A DNA stretch of 64,000 nucleotides from Paenibacillus soyae (GTDB lineage: Bacteria > Bacillota > Bacilli > Paenibacillales > Paenibacillaceae), in contig NZ_JANIPJ010000005.1 in assembly GCF_024623455.1 (NCBI RefSeq), positions 124,001-188,000 of the forward strand. The letters are read 5' to 3'. Of this stretch, positions 15,819-24,523 are shown in pieces. Positions within the stretch are counted from its first letter, which is position 1; every line of letters begins with the position of its first letter. The notes under the pieces were generated by a model. That model searched no databases. It was not told where the DNA came from and saw only the letters and a program-made list of their open reading frames with translations. Both the position numbers and the translations under genes were made by a program.

Positions 15819-16427
15819 ATGTTATCCGGCGTCATTCTGGCGGGAGGAAATCATCGGGACCTGCAGGAGCGGCATCCGTCGTTCGTGACGATCGACGGCG
15901 AGACGATCCTGGAGCGGCAAATACGCGAGATGAAGTCCTGCTGCTCGGACATAACGGTCGTGACGAATCATCCGGAGCTGTTCCTGCGCGCAGTCGACCG
16001 CGATATCCGAATTATTACGGATTATTATTCGGGCAGAGGTTATTTGAGCGGCATGCATGCCGGACTGTCCCTTGCGAAGCGCCAGGATGTGTGGGTGCTC
16101 GGCTGCCATATGCCGTACGCGTCGGCCGACGCGGCCAGGTTTCTGGAATCCTGCAAGCAGGAAGGGATGCATGCGGTCATTCCATGGCTGGATCATAGGG
16201 CTCAGCCCCTCCACGGCATTTATGACCGCTCCAGCGCGGAATGGATCGAGAAGATGCTCTGCGTCGGAGGAAGCGATGTCGGGGAGCTGCTTCGCAAGCT
16301 GAATTGGCGGGAGGTCGCGGAGGGGGAATTCGCCGGGCAAGGCATCGACACCCGGTTCATCCGGAAGCTTCGGGCCGGAACCTTGCCTTTCGATGAGCGG
16401 GCGGAGCTGCAGAGGCGGCCTGTTTAA
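15819..16427 (+). CDS. mobA: Molybdenum cofactor guanylyltransferase-like protein
   Basis: 202 residues with an N-terminal nucleotidyltransferase loop (MLSGVILAGGNHRDL) and a nucleotide-binding acidic patch. MobA attaches GMP to molybdopterin to make the bis-MGD cofactor needed by Nas/Nap-type enzymes such as the catalytic subunit at 7.7-9.9 kb, which explains its place in this cluster. The usual LAGG-x-S-x-R-x-G-x-DK signature is only partly kept (LAGGNHRDLQERHPSF), so activity or a variant specificity is uncertain. Start taken at the ATG 8 bases after GGTG; ATG 15813 is the alternative. Confidence 0.75.
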   Translation: MLSGVILAGGNHRDLQERHPSFVTIDGETILERQIREMKSCCSDITVVTNHPELFLRAVDRDIRIITDYYSGRGYLSGMHAGLSLAKRQDVWVLGCHMPYASADAARFLESCKQEGMHAVIPWLDHRAQPLHGIYDRSSAEWIEKMLCVGGSDVGELLRKLNWREVAEGEFAGQGIDTRFIRKLRAGTLPFDERAELQRRPV

Positions 16428-16440
16428 TCGAAATTCGAAC

Positions 16441-16483
16441 TGTGAGAAATGTCATAGAGCGAGGCATGTGAAACTTGTAACAT
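16441..16483 (+). promoter_or_regulatory. pflB promoter with two FNR-type boxes
   Basis: Box 1 TGTGAGAAATGTCATA (16441-16456) is centred 29.5 bp before the -10 TAACAT (16478-16483). Box 2 TGTGAAACTTGTAACA (16467-16482) overlaps the -10 itself and would block RNA polymerase when filled. Each has one mismatch. Confidence 0.78.
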
Positions 16484-16510
16484 AGAGTTATCAAAGCGGA
16501 GGTGTTCATG

Positions 16511-18781
16511 ATGGCGATGAAGGAAAAGGATCTTACGGAGCGCAAAGTGGCGCTTGAACCGTGGCGCGGATTCGCGGGCGGCAGCTGGCAGAAGGGGATC
16601 GACGTGAACGCGTTCATCGAACGGAATATAACCCCTTACGAAGGAGACGAAGCGTTCCTGACGGGGCCGACGGACGATACGACAGCGTTGTGGAAGAGAG
16701 TCAGCCAGCTCCTGAAGGAGGAACGGGACCGCGGAGGCGTGCATGATGTCGACGTCAATACCATATCTACGATTACGTCTCATAACCCTGGCTACATCGA
16801 CCAGGCGCGCGAGAAGATCGTCGGCGTGCAGACGGATGCTCCCCTGAAGCGCTCGATTCAGCCGTTCGGCGGAATACGGATGGCGGCGGACGCTTGCGAA
16901 GCCTACGGCTACAAGCTTCCCGCCGAGATGGAGGCGTTGTTCACCGATATTCGCAAAACGCATAATCAAGGCGTATTCGACGCTTATACGACGGAGATGC
17001 GCGCGGCCCGCAGGGCCGGCATCGTGACGGGACTGCCCGACGCGTACGGTCGCGGACGCATCATTGGCGACTATCGCAGAGCGGCCCTGTATGGGGTTGA
17101 TAAACTGATCGCGAACAAGAAAGAAGAGCTGCTTCAGCTCGAGGTCGACGCGATGAGCGAGGATGTCATTCGTCTGCGCGAGGAGCTGTCGGAGCAGATC
17201 CGCAGCTTGGGCGAACTGAAGCGGATGGCCGCATCGTACGGCTACGATATATCCGCTCCGGCCGCGAACGCGAAGGAGGCCGTGCAGTGGCTGTACTTCG
17301 CCTATCTCGCGGCGATCAAGGAACAGAACGGCGCGGCCATGAGTCTTGGACGCGTATCGAGCTTCCTGGATATTTATATGGAACGGGATATCCAGGAAGG
17401 AACGCTGACCGAGCAAGAAGCCCAAGAGTTGGTCGACCACTTCGTCATGAAGCTGCGCATCGTGAAGTTCCTGCGCACGCCGGATTACAACGAGCTGTTC
17501 AGCGGCGATCCGACTTGGGTGACGGAATCGGTAGGCGGCATGGGCCTGAACGGCAAGACGCGCGTCACGCGCAATTCGTTCCGCTTCCTTCATACGCTCT
17601 ATAACCTGGGGCCGGCCCCGGAGCCGAACCTCACGATTCTATGGTCGACGCGGCTGCCGGAGAAGTTCAAGCAGTATTGCGCCCGCGTCTCGGCCGAGAC
17701 CAGCTCGATTCAATACGAGAACGATGATCTCATGCGGCCGCACTTCGGCGACGATTACGGCATTGCTTGCTGCGTATCCGCGATGCGGATCGGCAAGCAG
17801 ATGCAATTCTTCGGCGCTCGCGCCAACCTGGCCAAAGCGCTGCTCTACGCCATTAACGGCGGCATGGACGAGAAGCTGGGCATTCAGGTTGGCCCCGCCA
17901 TCGCTCCGATCACGTCGGAGGTGCTGGATTACGAAGAAGTCGCGGCCAAGTTCGAGATCGTTCAGGATTGGCTGGCGAGGCTGTATATGAATACGCTGAA
18001 CGTCATTCATTACATGCATGACAAATACAGCTACGAGCGAATCGAGATGGCGCTGCACGACCGGGATATTGTAAGAACGATGGCTTGCGGCATCGCCGGC
18101 TTGTCGGTAGTCGCGGACAGCTTGAGCGCGATCCGTTACGCGAAGGTTCGTCCGATCCGCAATGAGCAAGGAATCGCGGTCGACTTCGAGATCGAAGGCG
18201 ATTACCCGCAGTATGGCAACAACGACGACAGCGTCGATCAATTAGCCGTTCAGCTGGTCGAAGGCTTCATGAACAAGCTGCGGAAGCATAAGCCGTATCG
18301 CGGAGCGATTCCGACGCTGTCGGTGCTGACGATCACGTCGAACGTCGTATACGGGAAGAAGACGGGGAGCACGCCGGACGGACGCAGAGCGGGCGAGCCG
18401 TTCGCGCCGGGCGCCAACCCGATGCATGGCCGCGACCGCAAAGGCGCTCTAGCGTCGCTGGCTTCGGTAGCCAAAATTCCGTACGCCCACAGCTTGGACG
18501 GCATCTCCAACACGTTCTCGATCATTCCGAAGGCGCTTGGCAAGGAAGAGACGGTTCGCTTCGGCAATCTGGCCTCGTTGCTGGACGGGTATGCGGCAAG
18601 CGGCGGTCACCATCTGAACGTGAACGTATTTAACCGCGAACAGCTGATGGACGCCATGGAGCATCCGGAGGAATACCCTCAGCTTACCATCCGGGTATCG
18701 GGCTACGCCGTTAACTTCATCAAGTTGACCAGAGAACAGCAGCTGGACGTCATTAATCGAACCTTCCACGGAGAATTCTAA
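16511..18781 (+). CDS. pflB: Formate C-acetyltransferase (pyruvate formate-lyase)
   Basis: 756 residues. The adjacent catalytic cysteines C420-C421 ([10 protein letters not shown]) and the C-terminal glycyl-radical loop RVSGYAV with G731 are both present, so this is a true PFL and not a diol dehydratase relative. It splits pyruvate with CoA into acetyl-CoA and formate under anoxia. The activating enzyme follows at once, and a formate/nitrite channel is encoded at 30.6 kb. Start placed at the ATG 8 bases after GGAGG; ATG 16508 or GTG 16502 would add one or three residues. Confidence 0.96.
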   Translation: MAMKEKDLTERKVALEPWRGFAGGSWQKGIDVNAFIERNITPYEGDEAFLTGPTDDTTALWKRVSQLLKEERDRGGVHDVDVNTISTITSHNPGYIDQAREKIVGVQTDAPLKRSIQPFGGIRMAADACEAYGYKLPAEMEALFTDIRKTHNQGVFDAYTTEMRAARRAGIVTGLPDAYGRGRIIGDYRRAALYGVDKLIANKKEELLQLEVDAMSEDVIRLREELSEQIRSLGELKRMAASYGYDISAPAANAKEAVQWLYFAYLAAIKEQNGAAMSLGRVSSFLDIYMERDIQEGTLTEQEAQELVDHFVMKLRIVKFLRTPDYNELFSGDPTWVTESVGGMGLNGKTRVTRNSFRFLHTLYNLGPAPEPNLTILWSTRLPEKFKQYCARVSAETSSIQYENDDLMRPHFGDDYGIACCVSAMRIGKQMQFFGARANLAKALLYAINGGMDEKLGIQVGPAIAPITSEVLDYEEVAAKFEIVQDWLARLYMNTLNVIHYMHDKYSYERIEMALHDRDIVRTMACGIAGLSVVADSLSAIRYAKVRPIRNEQGIAVDFEIEGDYPQYGNNDDSVDQLAVQLVEGFMNKLRKHKPYRGAIPTLSVLTITSNVVYGKKTGSTPDGRRAGEPFAPGANPMHGRDRKGALASLASVAKIPYAHSLDGISNTFSIIPKALGKEETVRFGNLASLLDGYAASGGHHLNVNVFNREQLMDAMEHPEEYPQLTIRVSGYAVNFIKLTREQQLDVINRTFHGEF

Positions 18782-18822
18782 CCTCCGGCTTGAATGGAAT
18801 TACGAAAAGGAGCGTGGCCCTC

Positions 18823-19641
18823 ATGAAAGGCCGAATTCACTCAATGGACACCTTCGGTACCGTGGACGGACCAGGCATACGCTTTGTGCTGTTCATGCAG
18901 GGCTGCGCGCTGCAATGCCAATTCTGCCATAACCCCGATACGTGGGATACGTCGGGAGGACGCCAAGTGACCGTCGAGGACATCTTGCGGGAGATCGAAC
19001 CGTATTTGCCATACTACAAGGGTTCTGGAGGCGGCATTACGGTAACGGGCGGCGAGCCGACGCTGCAAGCTCCGTTCGTCGCCGAATTGTTCAAGGCTTG
19101 CAAGGAGCGGTTCGGCCTGCATACGACGCTTGACAGCTCCGGCTTCTGCGAGTCCTCCCATATGCACGAGCTTATGGCCTATACCGATCTCGTGCTGCTG
19201 GACTTGAAGCAGATGAATAGAGAGAAGCACGTCGCCTTGACTTCACAGCCGAATGACCGGATCGTAGCGTTCGCCAAGTGGTTGTCCGAGCATCGGAAGC
19301 CGGTCTGGATCCGGCATGTGCTGATCCCGGGAGTGACGGACGGCCAGGCGGATCTGCAGGCGCTGGGCGGGTTCATGGGAACCCTGACGAACATCGAGAA
19401 GTTCGAGCTGCTGCCGTACCACCGGATGGGCGTATACAAATGGCAGCAGCTCGGCAGAGAGTATCCGCTTGAAGGCGTGCCTACGCCTACGGACCGCGAA
19501 GTCGAGCGTGCGAAGCAATGGATCGAAGCGGCAAGACAGCATCCGGGGGAACCCTTACGATCATCCGTGAGGAGCCCCAGGCTCACAAGGGAGGATGATC
19601 GCATTCACGGCTCCGACTCCTCCGATCATGCCACTGCGTAA
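18823..19641 (+). CDS. pflA: Pyruvate formate-lyase activating enzyme (radical SAM)
   Basis: 272 residues with the radical SAM motif C28-x3-C32-x2-C35 (CALQCQFC), a DTWDT loop and the GGITVTGGEPTLQ motif. It installs the glycyl radical on PflB, encoded directly upstream. The start is the ATG 10 bases after AAAGGAG. The last 35 or so residues (after ARQHPGEP) go beyond the usual family end and are low-complexity and hydrophilic; the DNA there (19558-19601) forms a nested hairpin, so the tail may come from an inserted palindrome that displaced the original stop. Confidence 0.94.
   Translation: MKGRIHSMDTFGTVDGPGIRFVLFMQGCALQCQFCHNPDTWDTSGGRQVTVEDILREIEPYLPYYKGSGGGITVTGGEPTLQAPFVAELFKACKERFGLHTTLDSSGFCESSHMHELMAYTDLVLLDLKQMNREKHVALTSQPNDRIVAFAKWLSEHRKPVWIRHVLIPGVTDGQADLQALGGFMGTLTNIEKFELLPYHRMGVYKWQQLGREYPLEGVPTPTDREVERAKQWIEAARQHPGEPLRSSVRSPRLTREDDRIHGSDSSDHATA
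19558..19601. repeat. Nested palindrome inside the 3' end of pflA
   Basis: CGATCATCC (19558-19566) pairs with GGATGATCG (19593-19601), and inside it GTGAG (19567-19571) with CTCAC (19582-19586). The 11-mer CATCCGTGAGG recurs at about 21276 before fnr, suggesting a small dispersed palindromic element. Confidence 0.55.
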
Positions 19642-19670
19642 CGTTTTTTGAGCCTGTAGAGCGGTATGTT

Positions 19671-19705
19671 AAGCGCTGCCTATCCTTTGGGATAGCGGCG
19701 CTTTT
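19671..19705 (+). terminator. Rho-independent terminator of pflBA
   Basis: AAGCGCTGCCTATCC pairs with GGGATAGCGGCGCTTTT around a TTT loop, one mismatch, ending in TTTT. Confidence 0.88.
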
Positions 19706-19717
19706 GCTGCTGAAGCC

Positions 19718-19760
19718 TGTGATCAAAATAACAGTTGTTGAATGCAAAAAAAAATATAAT
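19718..19760 (+). promoter_or_regulatory. FNR-type class II promoter of the DUF3147 pair
   Basis: Box TGTGATCAAAATAACA at 19718-19733; perfect -10 TATAAT at 19755-19760; centre 29.5 bp before the -10. No good -35, as expected for an activated promoter. Confidence 0.8.
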
Positions 19761-19783
19761 GGAACTATCTTAATAGATGTTCA

Positions 19784-19799
19784 TGTGAAAAAAGTCACG
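19784..19799 (+). promoter_or_regulatory. Second FNR-type box downstream of the start point
   Basis: TGTGAAAAAAGTCACG, one mismatch, centred about 25 bp after the inferred start point of the DUF3147 promoter and 31 bp before the start codon. A roadblock or repressor site is the likely role. Confidence 0.65.
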
Positions 19800-19822
19800 A
19801 GGGTAGCGAGGAGAATGAGACC

Positions 19823-20185
19823 ATGCTTTCCGTTTCTATTATCGGTATTTTGCTGAGGTTTATTCTTGGAGGCATCGCCGTTGCGGTTGCATCACTGATC
19901 GCCAAGCGGGTCGGAGGTGTATTTGGCGGAATTTTCGCGGCATTCCCGGCCGTTTTCCTGGCGGCGCTGCTGACGATTCGATGGGACTATTCCGGCTATG
20001 AGCTGATCCGGAACTCGATTGTTTTGTCTCAAGGAGCGCTGATAGGTATGGCCATCAATATCGTCTGCGCCCTTGCGGTCGGTTATTTAAGCGCCAGGAA
20101 AGGTTGGAAGAAGGGATTGACCTTGTCTGTTAGCGGCTGGTTGATTGTTTCGTTCTCGATTTCCTATATCATGTTCAGCCTATAG
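19823..20185 (+). CDS. DUF3147 family membrane protein
   Basis: 120 residues, four predicted membrane helices, with the family's GG-x-F-A-A-F-P-A-V motif (GGVFGGIFAAFPAVFLAALL) between helices 1 and 2. Function unknown in the family; tandem DUF3147 genes are a known arrangement and the two products may form a heteromeric pore or carrier. GAGGAGAATG gives the binding site. Its promoter is FNR-type with an additional downstream box, placing it in the anaerobic regulon. Confidence 0.82.
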   Translation: MLSVSIIGILLRFILGGIAVAVASLIAKRVGGVFGGIFAAFPAVFLAALLTIRWDYSGYELIRNSIVLSQGALIGMAINIVCALAVGYLSARKGWKKGLTLSVSGWLIVSFSISYIMFSL

Positions 20186-20203
20186 AGAAGGAGCGGATAT
20201 GAG

Positions 20204-20584
20204 ATGAGTTTAAAGGAGTTTTTATTACGATTTATTATCGGCGGGCTTGCCGTAGCGCTGAGCTATACAGCTTCCGTCTTGATTCCATGGAAAACGCTGG
20301 GCGGACTATTCGCCGCGTTCCCTGCCGTTATGGTCGTCGCCGTGCTTTTGGTAGGAATCAACCAGGGCTCCGGGAAGGCGTCCGAGATTGCCAAAGGCTC
20401 CGTATTCGGCATGACAGGCTGCGCTATTTGCGTCGTAACCGTACTCTTAGCCTTGCAGCTTACAGGCGTCTGGTGGTTAAGCATGCTGCTTGGGCTCCTT
20501 AGCTGGTTTGTGGGCGCCCTGACGATTTTTGAGCTGCGCAACCGGTTGCAACATTTATTCGGCAAGCGAGCTAAGCGCATGTGA
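20204..20584 (+). CDS. DUF3147 family membrane protein, second of a pair
   Basis: 126 residues, four membrane helices, with the motif GGLFAAFPAVMVVAVLLVG matching its upstream neighbour. It begins 18 bases after that gene and must share its transcript. Its stop codon lies inside the FNR box of the next promoter (20580-20595), so the end of this gene and the control of the next are physically overlapped. The basic tail (GKRAKRM) should face the cytoplasm. Function unknown. Confidence 0.82.
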   Translation: MSLKEFLLRFIIGGLAVALSYTASVLIPWKTLGGLFAAFPAVMVVAVLLVGINQGSGKASEIAKGSVFGMTGCAICVVTVLLALQLTGVWWLSMLLGLLSWFVGALTIFELRNRLQHLFGKRAKRM

Positions 20585-20622
20585 TATATTTCACCGCGTC
20601 ATAAGACGGGAGGCAATATACT
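20580..20622 (+). promoter_or_regulatory. FNR-type class II promoter of a hemerythrin gene
   Basis: Box TGTGATATATTTCACC (20580-20595), -10 TATACT (20617-20622), centre 29.5 bp before the -10. Confidence 0.82.
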
Positions 20623-20717
20623 TAAGGCATGCACCACCTATCTGCAGGAAGGATAACAAACAGCATCAACCTATTATTCCTGTATGCTTTGTAAAAACGC
20701 AAAATGGGAGGAACATT

Positions 20718-21260
20718 ATGGGACAGAGCAGGACGTTTCATGCTGCGATAGGATCGGCGGTTCCGACGGAGCTATCCCGCTTGATCGAGCAACTACAGGA
20801 CGAACATCTTGAGCTAAACGAATGTCTGTCCGAGATGGCGGTCAGAGCTTATTGCGTTATGTCGGAGCAAGAGTCAGGCCTCGCTGCGCAAGAACTTTTA
20901 CGGTTGGAGCTGCTCACGATATCCTTCCGAAATGAGCTGGAACGCCATGCTGCATGGGAGGAGAACATCTTGTTTCCATTCCTGAGCACCTATTTCGACA
21001 AATCCTTGAAACCAAGCCTTCTCCCTTCCTTGTGGACGTTGGAGAAAGATCATGAGCTGGGTGACAGCTACCTGCAATCCTTCTTACGGTCCGTGCATGA
21101 TGCGGGGACGAATTTCGACCGAAAACGAACTAGGGGAGCCGTGGACGATCTAATTCAAGCTTGTTATATTCTAAGCAAGCATCTTGAGGATGAAGAGCGC
21201 TGGGTATTCCCTCTAGCGGATTCCGTGCTGACGGATATGGATCTGCTATTCGCTACCTAA
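20718..21260 (+). CDS. Hemerythrin-like HHE domain protein
   Basis: 180 residues from the ATG after GGGAGGAAC; an open frame continues upstream to 20529 but has no binding site and would cross the FNR promoter. HHE-type ligand patterns: QDEHLELNE near residue 28, ERHAAWEENILFPFL near 75, EKDHELGD near 105 and HLEDEERWVFPL near 158. This is the fuller hemerythrin set (H-x4-E-x2-LFP twice). Likely binds diiron and O2/NO; it directly precedes fnr and is under an FNR-type promoter. Confidence 0.78.
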   Translation: MGQSRTFHAAIGSAVPTELSRLIEQLQDEHLELNECLSEMAVRAYCVMSEQESGLAAQELLRLELLTISFRNELERHAAWEENILFPFLSTYFDKSLKPSLLPSLWTLEKDHELGDSYLQSFLRSVHDAGTNFDRKRTRGAVDDLIQACYILSKHLEDEERWVFPLADSVLTDMDLLFAT

Positions 21261-21286
21261 GCGAGGGCGTATAACCATCCGTGAGG

Positions 21287-21318
21287 CCCCCCCCTGTCGA
21301 TAAGATCAAGGGGGGATT
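21287..21318 (+). terminator. Possible terminator between hemerythrin and fnr genes
   Basis: A C8 run (21287-21294) can pair with a G6 run (21310-21315) followed by ATTT. The uridine tract is short, so termination may be partial. Confidence 0.4.
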
Positions 21319-21412
21319 TCCCTTGTCTAAAAATCAGGGTGGCTCCCGATGTTGCCGCGCTTCCGTTCGCGATATGATAGATGCAGAGAACGAAACCGAG
21401 AGGGGAATGAGC

Positions 21413-22123
21413 ATGGGCGCTGGAGTTGAACGGGTGGAAGGACTGGAGCCGGTCTTATCGAAGGAGAGCTTCGAGAAGCTGGAGGGCATCATGTATGTGC
21501 GCAACGTGGAGAAGGGCACCTGTTTGTTCTGGGAAGGCGACCCTGCGGATAAATTGTATTTCGTCATGCACGGACGAGTAAGGACGACGAAGACCTCCGA
21601 CAGCGGCCGCGCGCTTACATTATATTTGCACCAGAAAGGCGATCTGCTCGGACAGATGGACCCTTTCAAAGAATCCATTCATAGCTTCAGCGCGGAAGTG
21701 ACCGAGGATGCGAAGGTCGGCGTTATCCAATGCAAGGACCTGGAGGTCCTGCTCTGGCAGCATGGCGACCTCGCGGTCGAGTTCATGAAATGGATGGGGC
21801 TTATGCATCGTCTGACGCAGACGAAGTTCCGGGACCTCATGATGTTCGGGAAGACCGGCGCTCTCTGTTCCCTGCTCATTCGACTCGGGAATTCCTACGG
21901 TCAGGAGAAGAACGGGAAAGTTTATATCGATCTCAAGATGAACAATACGGAGATGGCGGATATGATCGGCGCGACGCGCGAGAGCGTGAATCGCATGCTG
22001 AGCGACCTGAAGAAGGAAGGCGTCATTGACAACGTGAATGGCCAATTCGTGATCCACGATCTCGCTTATCTTCGGGACGTGTGCCACTGCGAGAATTGCC
22101 CGAAGGAAATATGCCGCATGTAG
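21413..22123 (+). CDS. fnr: Anaerobic regulator of the Crp/Fnr family, Bacillus Fnr type
   Basis: 236 residues: cyclic-nucleotide-binding-like beta-roll (about 15-130), dimer helix, and winged helix-turn-helix (about 170-215). The recognition helix ATRESVNRML keeps the R-E-x-x-x-R residues that read TGTGA half-sites in CRP. The C-terminus holds C224-x-C226-x2-C229-x4-C234; the C-x2-C-x4-C spacing equals that of the [4Fe-4S] ligands of B. subtilis Fnr, so it should sense oxygen through a C-terminal cluster. Start taken 7 bases after AGGGG; ATG 21407 is too close. It is the obvious regulator of the fourteen TGTGA-N6-TCACA-like promoters in this window. No FNR box is seen before its own gene. 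Confidence 0.93.
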   Translation: MGAGVERVEGLEPVLSKESFEKLEGIMYVRNVEKGTCLFWEGDPADKLYFVMHGRVRTTKTSDSGRALTLYLHQKGDLLGQMDPFKESIHSFSAEVTEDAKVGVIQCKDLEVLLWQHGDLAVEFMKWMGLMHRLTQTKFRDLMMFGKTGALCSLLIRLGNSYGQEKNGKVYIDLKMNNTEMADMIGATRESVNRMLSDLKKEGVIDNVNGQFVIHDLAYLRDVCHCENCPKEICRM

Positions 22124-22142
22124 GAACGAATAAGCGATTTGC

Positions 22143-22169
22143 AACCCCGACTGCCGGCAGTCGGGGTTT
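22143..22169 (+). terminator. Terminator after fnr
   Basis: Perfect palindrome AACCCCGACTGCC / GGCAGTCGGGGTT with no spare loop bases, followed by T-C. Stable stem, short T tract. Confidence 0.7.
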
Positions 22170-22188
22170 CATGAGATTATTCGTGGCT

Positions 22189-22227
22189 GCCCCTAGCGGG
22201 CGGTCAGGGATTTCCCTGATTAGACCG
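22189..22227 (+). promoter_or_regulatory. GC-rich dyads before nreA
   Basis: GCCC-CTAGC-GGGC (22189-22201) and the perfect 16-mer TCAGGGATTTCCCTGA (22204-22219) sit 35-65 bases before the nreA start; CGGTC/GACCG extend the second. They could be operators, for instance for the NarL-type regulator encoded here, or an mRNA hairpin. Confidence 0.5.
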
Positions 22228-22254
22228 GCTGGGCGGAAGGAGTGAAAAGAGACG

Positions 22255-22722
22255 ATGATTCTGAAGAATGAGTATCCCGAGATCAGGCTCGAGGCGGAGT
22301 GCCTCGTGTCGAGAACGCATAGCGACTTTGCCGCGATCGCGCTGCCGTCCGGATCGTTCGGGAAGATGAAGTGGGATATCGTGATCGGCAGCCGGAGCGA
22401 CAGACTCGAACGGATGAAGATCAAGCCGGGAATCGGTCTCGGCGGAATGGTATTGAGGCATGGAATGATTTATATGGTGAATCATAATCAACATCCGTCG
22501 ATGCGCAAGGAATGTCCGGTCATGCTTGCGGAGAAGCTGGAGTCGGGCATGGCGTTCCCTCTGCCTCTCTTGTCGGCCGAGAGTTCCTGCGGGGTATTGC
22601 TTCTTGGGAGAAGAACGGACATGTACATGGAAGAGGATATAGCCGGCGTTCAGCTTTTGCTTGCGGAGAAGTTGTTGAAAAGCCGATGCTTCGGACGTTA
22701 TGATGGGACTACAATCCAATAA
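22255..22722 (+). CDS. nreA: GAF-domain nitrate sensor, NreA-like
   Basis: 155 residues forming a single GAF domain: SDFAAIALP, then W-D-I-V-I-G-S-R-S-D-R and the G-x-G-L-GG-x-V-x-R-x-G segment are arranged as in NreA of staphylococci, where nitrate binds in the GAF pocket and restrains the NreB kinase. It heads a three-gene unit with a NarL-type regulator and a PAS kinase, the same partners as in nreABC but in the order A-C-B. GGAAGGAGTG is the binding site. NreA assignment rests on fold, size and neighbours rather than on residue-level certainty. Confidence 0.68.
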   Translation: MILKNEYPEIRLEAECLVSRTHSDFAAIALPSGSFGKMKWDIVIGSRSDRLERMKIKPGIGLGGMVLRHGMIYMVNHNQHPSMRKECPVMLAEKLESGMAFPLPLLSAESSCGVLLLGRRTDMYMEEDIAGVQLLLAEKLLKSRCFGRYDGTTIQ

Positions 22723-22742
22723 CCTTGGGGAGGATAAGGCTG

Positions 22743-23396
22743 ATGATCCGAATCATGATCGTGGACGATCATTCGATGATCCGCGCGGGACTGCGCATGC
22801 TGCTCAGCAGCAAAGAAGATATCGAGGTTGTGGCGGAAGCTTCAGAAGGCGACGAAGGCATTCGCGCGGCGCTGGAGCTCCGGCCGGATGTCGTGCTTAT
22901 GGATTTGAGCATGCCGCACGGGAAGGACGGTCTTACCGCAGCGTCCGAGCTGAAGGAGAAGCTGCCGGATACGGCCGTTCTCATTCTGACGATGCATGAC
23001 GACGACGAATATTTGTTCCGGGCGATTAACGCGGGAGCCGGCGGCTATGTGCTCAAGAGCGCGCCGCACGAGGAGCTGCTCGCCGCTATCCGCACTGTAG
23101 CGCGAGGAGACGCCTATCTGTATCCGACCGCGACGAAGCGGCTGATGAATGAATTCATAGGCCGGATGACGAGGGGAGAAAGCAAGGACGTATTCGATAC
23201 CCTCTCGGAGCGGGAGAAGGAAGTGCTGGAGCTGACGGCCAAAGGGTATGGCAACAAGGAAATCGCGGAGCAGCTGATCATCAGCGTGAAGACGGTAGAG
23301 ACTCACAAAAGCAACGTGATGGAGAAGCTGGGACTGAAGTCGAGGCCCGAGCTCATTAAGTATGCGATGAAGAAAGGGTTGTTGCATTTTGAATGA
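22743..23396 (+). CDS. nreC: NarL/NreC-type response regulator
   Basis: 217 residues: receiver domain with phospho-acceptor D54 ([10 protein letters not shown]), acidic pair D8-D9, T/K switch residues (LTMHD, LKS), then a LuxR-type helix-turn-helix ([25 protein letters not shown]...[15 protein letters not shown]). Start is the ATG 9 bases after GGGGAGG. In NreABC systems the phosphorylated regulator activates nitrate and nitrite reductase and transporter genes; likely targets here are the narK and reductase operons. The kinase gene overlaps its end by 8 bases. Confidence 0.88.
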   Translation: MIRIMIVDDHSMIRAGLRMLLSSKEDIEVVAEASEGDEGIRAALELRPDVVLMDLSMPHGKDGLTAASELKEKLPDTAVLILTMHDDDEYLFRAINAGAGGYVLKSAPHEELLAAIRTVARGDAYLYPTATKRLMNEFIGRMTRGESKDVFDTLSEREKEVLELTAKGYGNKEIAEQLIISVKTVETHKSNVMEKLGLKSRPELIKYAMKKGLLHFE

Positions 23397-24504
23397 GAAA
23401 CGGCTTCCGTACGGAACGGATGTCATAGGCGGCCAATTAGATGCACTTGTGGCGCAATTAGATACCCGTATCGGGGATGAACAGCTTCGCAGCGATCTTC
23501 GCCAGTCCCTCAAGCAATTGGCGGATGTGAAGTATGCTCTGGATGAATCGTCGATCGTCGCCGTAACCGACAGCAAGGGCAGGATTCAGTATGTTAACGA
23601 TAAGTTCTGCGAAATATCCAAGTACGCTCGGGATGAGCTTCTTGGTAACGACCATCGCATCATTAACTCCGGCTATCATGATAAATCGTTTATGAAAAAC
23701 TTATGGAGTACCATCGCTTCCGGCAACGTATGGGAAGGGGATATTAAGAATCGCGCTAAGGACGGTACATATTATTGGGTAAATACGACTATCGTGCCCT
23801 TCGTGGGCGAGGACGGGAAGCCGTATCAGTATCTTGCGATCCGCAACGAGGTGACGAGACTCAAGCGGGTAGAGGAGGAGCTTCAGGAGACGCTGGCTAA
23901 AGTGATGACGATCCAGGAGGATGAACGGCGCAAGTTCTCCCGCGAGCTTCACGACGGTATCGGGCAAAGTCTCTTCTCCCTGTTAATTCAGCTCGACCGG
24001 GTCATCTCTTCCAAGGACGCGGGGCGTGAAGAAGAGCTTGGCCTGATCCGCAATTATGTTGCAAACATTATCGAGGAAGTGAGAGGAATGGCCTGGGAGC
24101 TGCGTCCGTCGGTGCTGGACGATCTGGGCATTGTTCCCGCAATCCGGTCCTATATCGATAACTATTCTTCGCATTATGGAATCCAGGTTAGTTTTACCTG
24201 CAATTTGCGCGGGAGATACGGGATACAGACCGAAACGGTCATCTATCGCGTAATCCAGGAAGCGCTGACGAACACGGCCAAATACGCCGATGTCTCGGAA
24301 GCGGAGGTGTCCATCCACGAGGGCGAAGACGATATCGTCACGCGTGTCGTCGATCGCGGGGCAGGGTTCGATCCAAGCGCAAGGACGAAGGGCGTCGGCC
24401 GATTCAGCATGAACGAGAGGGCGAGAATTGCCGGAGGCAGCCTGCAGGTAGATTCCGCGCCGGGCCAGGGCACGTGCATAACGCTTATCCTTCCCAAGCA
24501 TTAA
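23389..24504 (+). CDS. PAS-domain histidine kinase, NreB-like position but without the Fe-S cysteines
   Basis: 371 residues, cytoplasmic. A PAS domain (about 45-160) is followed by a HisKA_3 helix with the H-box [17 protein letters not shown] and a HATPase domain ending [14 protein letters not shown], the NarX/NreB/DegS class. Staphylococcal NreB carries four cysteines in PAS that hold an oxygen-labile [4Fe-4S] cluster; here the PAS domain has a single Cys (NDKFCEIS), so that cluster cannot form. It starts at TTG, AAAGGG 10 bases upstream, overlapping the regulator gene by 8 bases. It should phosphorylate the adjacent regulator, with nitrate input through the GAF protein; oxygen input would then come from Fnr. 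Confidence 0.8.
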   Translation: MNEKRLPYGTDVIGGQLDALVAQLDTRIGDEQLRSDLRQSLKQLADVKYALDESSIVAVTDSKGRIQYVNDKFCEISKYARDELLGNDHRIINSGYHDKSFMKNLWSTIASGNVWEGDIKNRAKDGTYYWVNTTIVPFVGEDGKPYQYLAIRNEVTRLKRVEEELQETLAKVMTIQEDERRKFSRELHDGIGQSLFSLLIQLDRVISSKDAGREEELGLIRNYVANIIEEVRGMAWELRPSVLDDLGIVPAIRSYIDNYSSHYGIQVSFTCNLRGRYGIQTETVIYRVIQEALTNTAKYADVSEAEVSIHEGEDDIVTRVVDRGAGFDPSARTKGVGRFSMNERARIAGGSLQVDSAPGQGTCITLILPKH

Positions 24505-24523
24505 GCCGTCCATTTATCGTTCG

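Noticed and set aside
23389..24504. Bona fide NreB oxygen sensor
   Set aside because: Only one cysteine in the PAS domain; the C-x2-C...C-x2-C cluster motif is absent.
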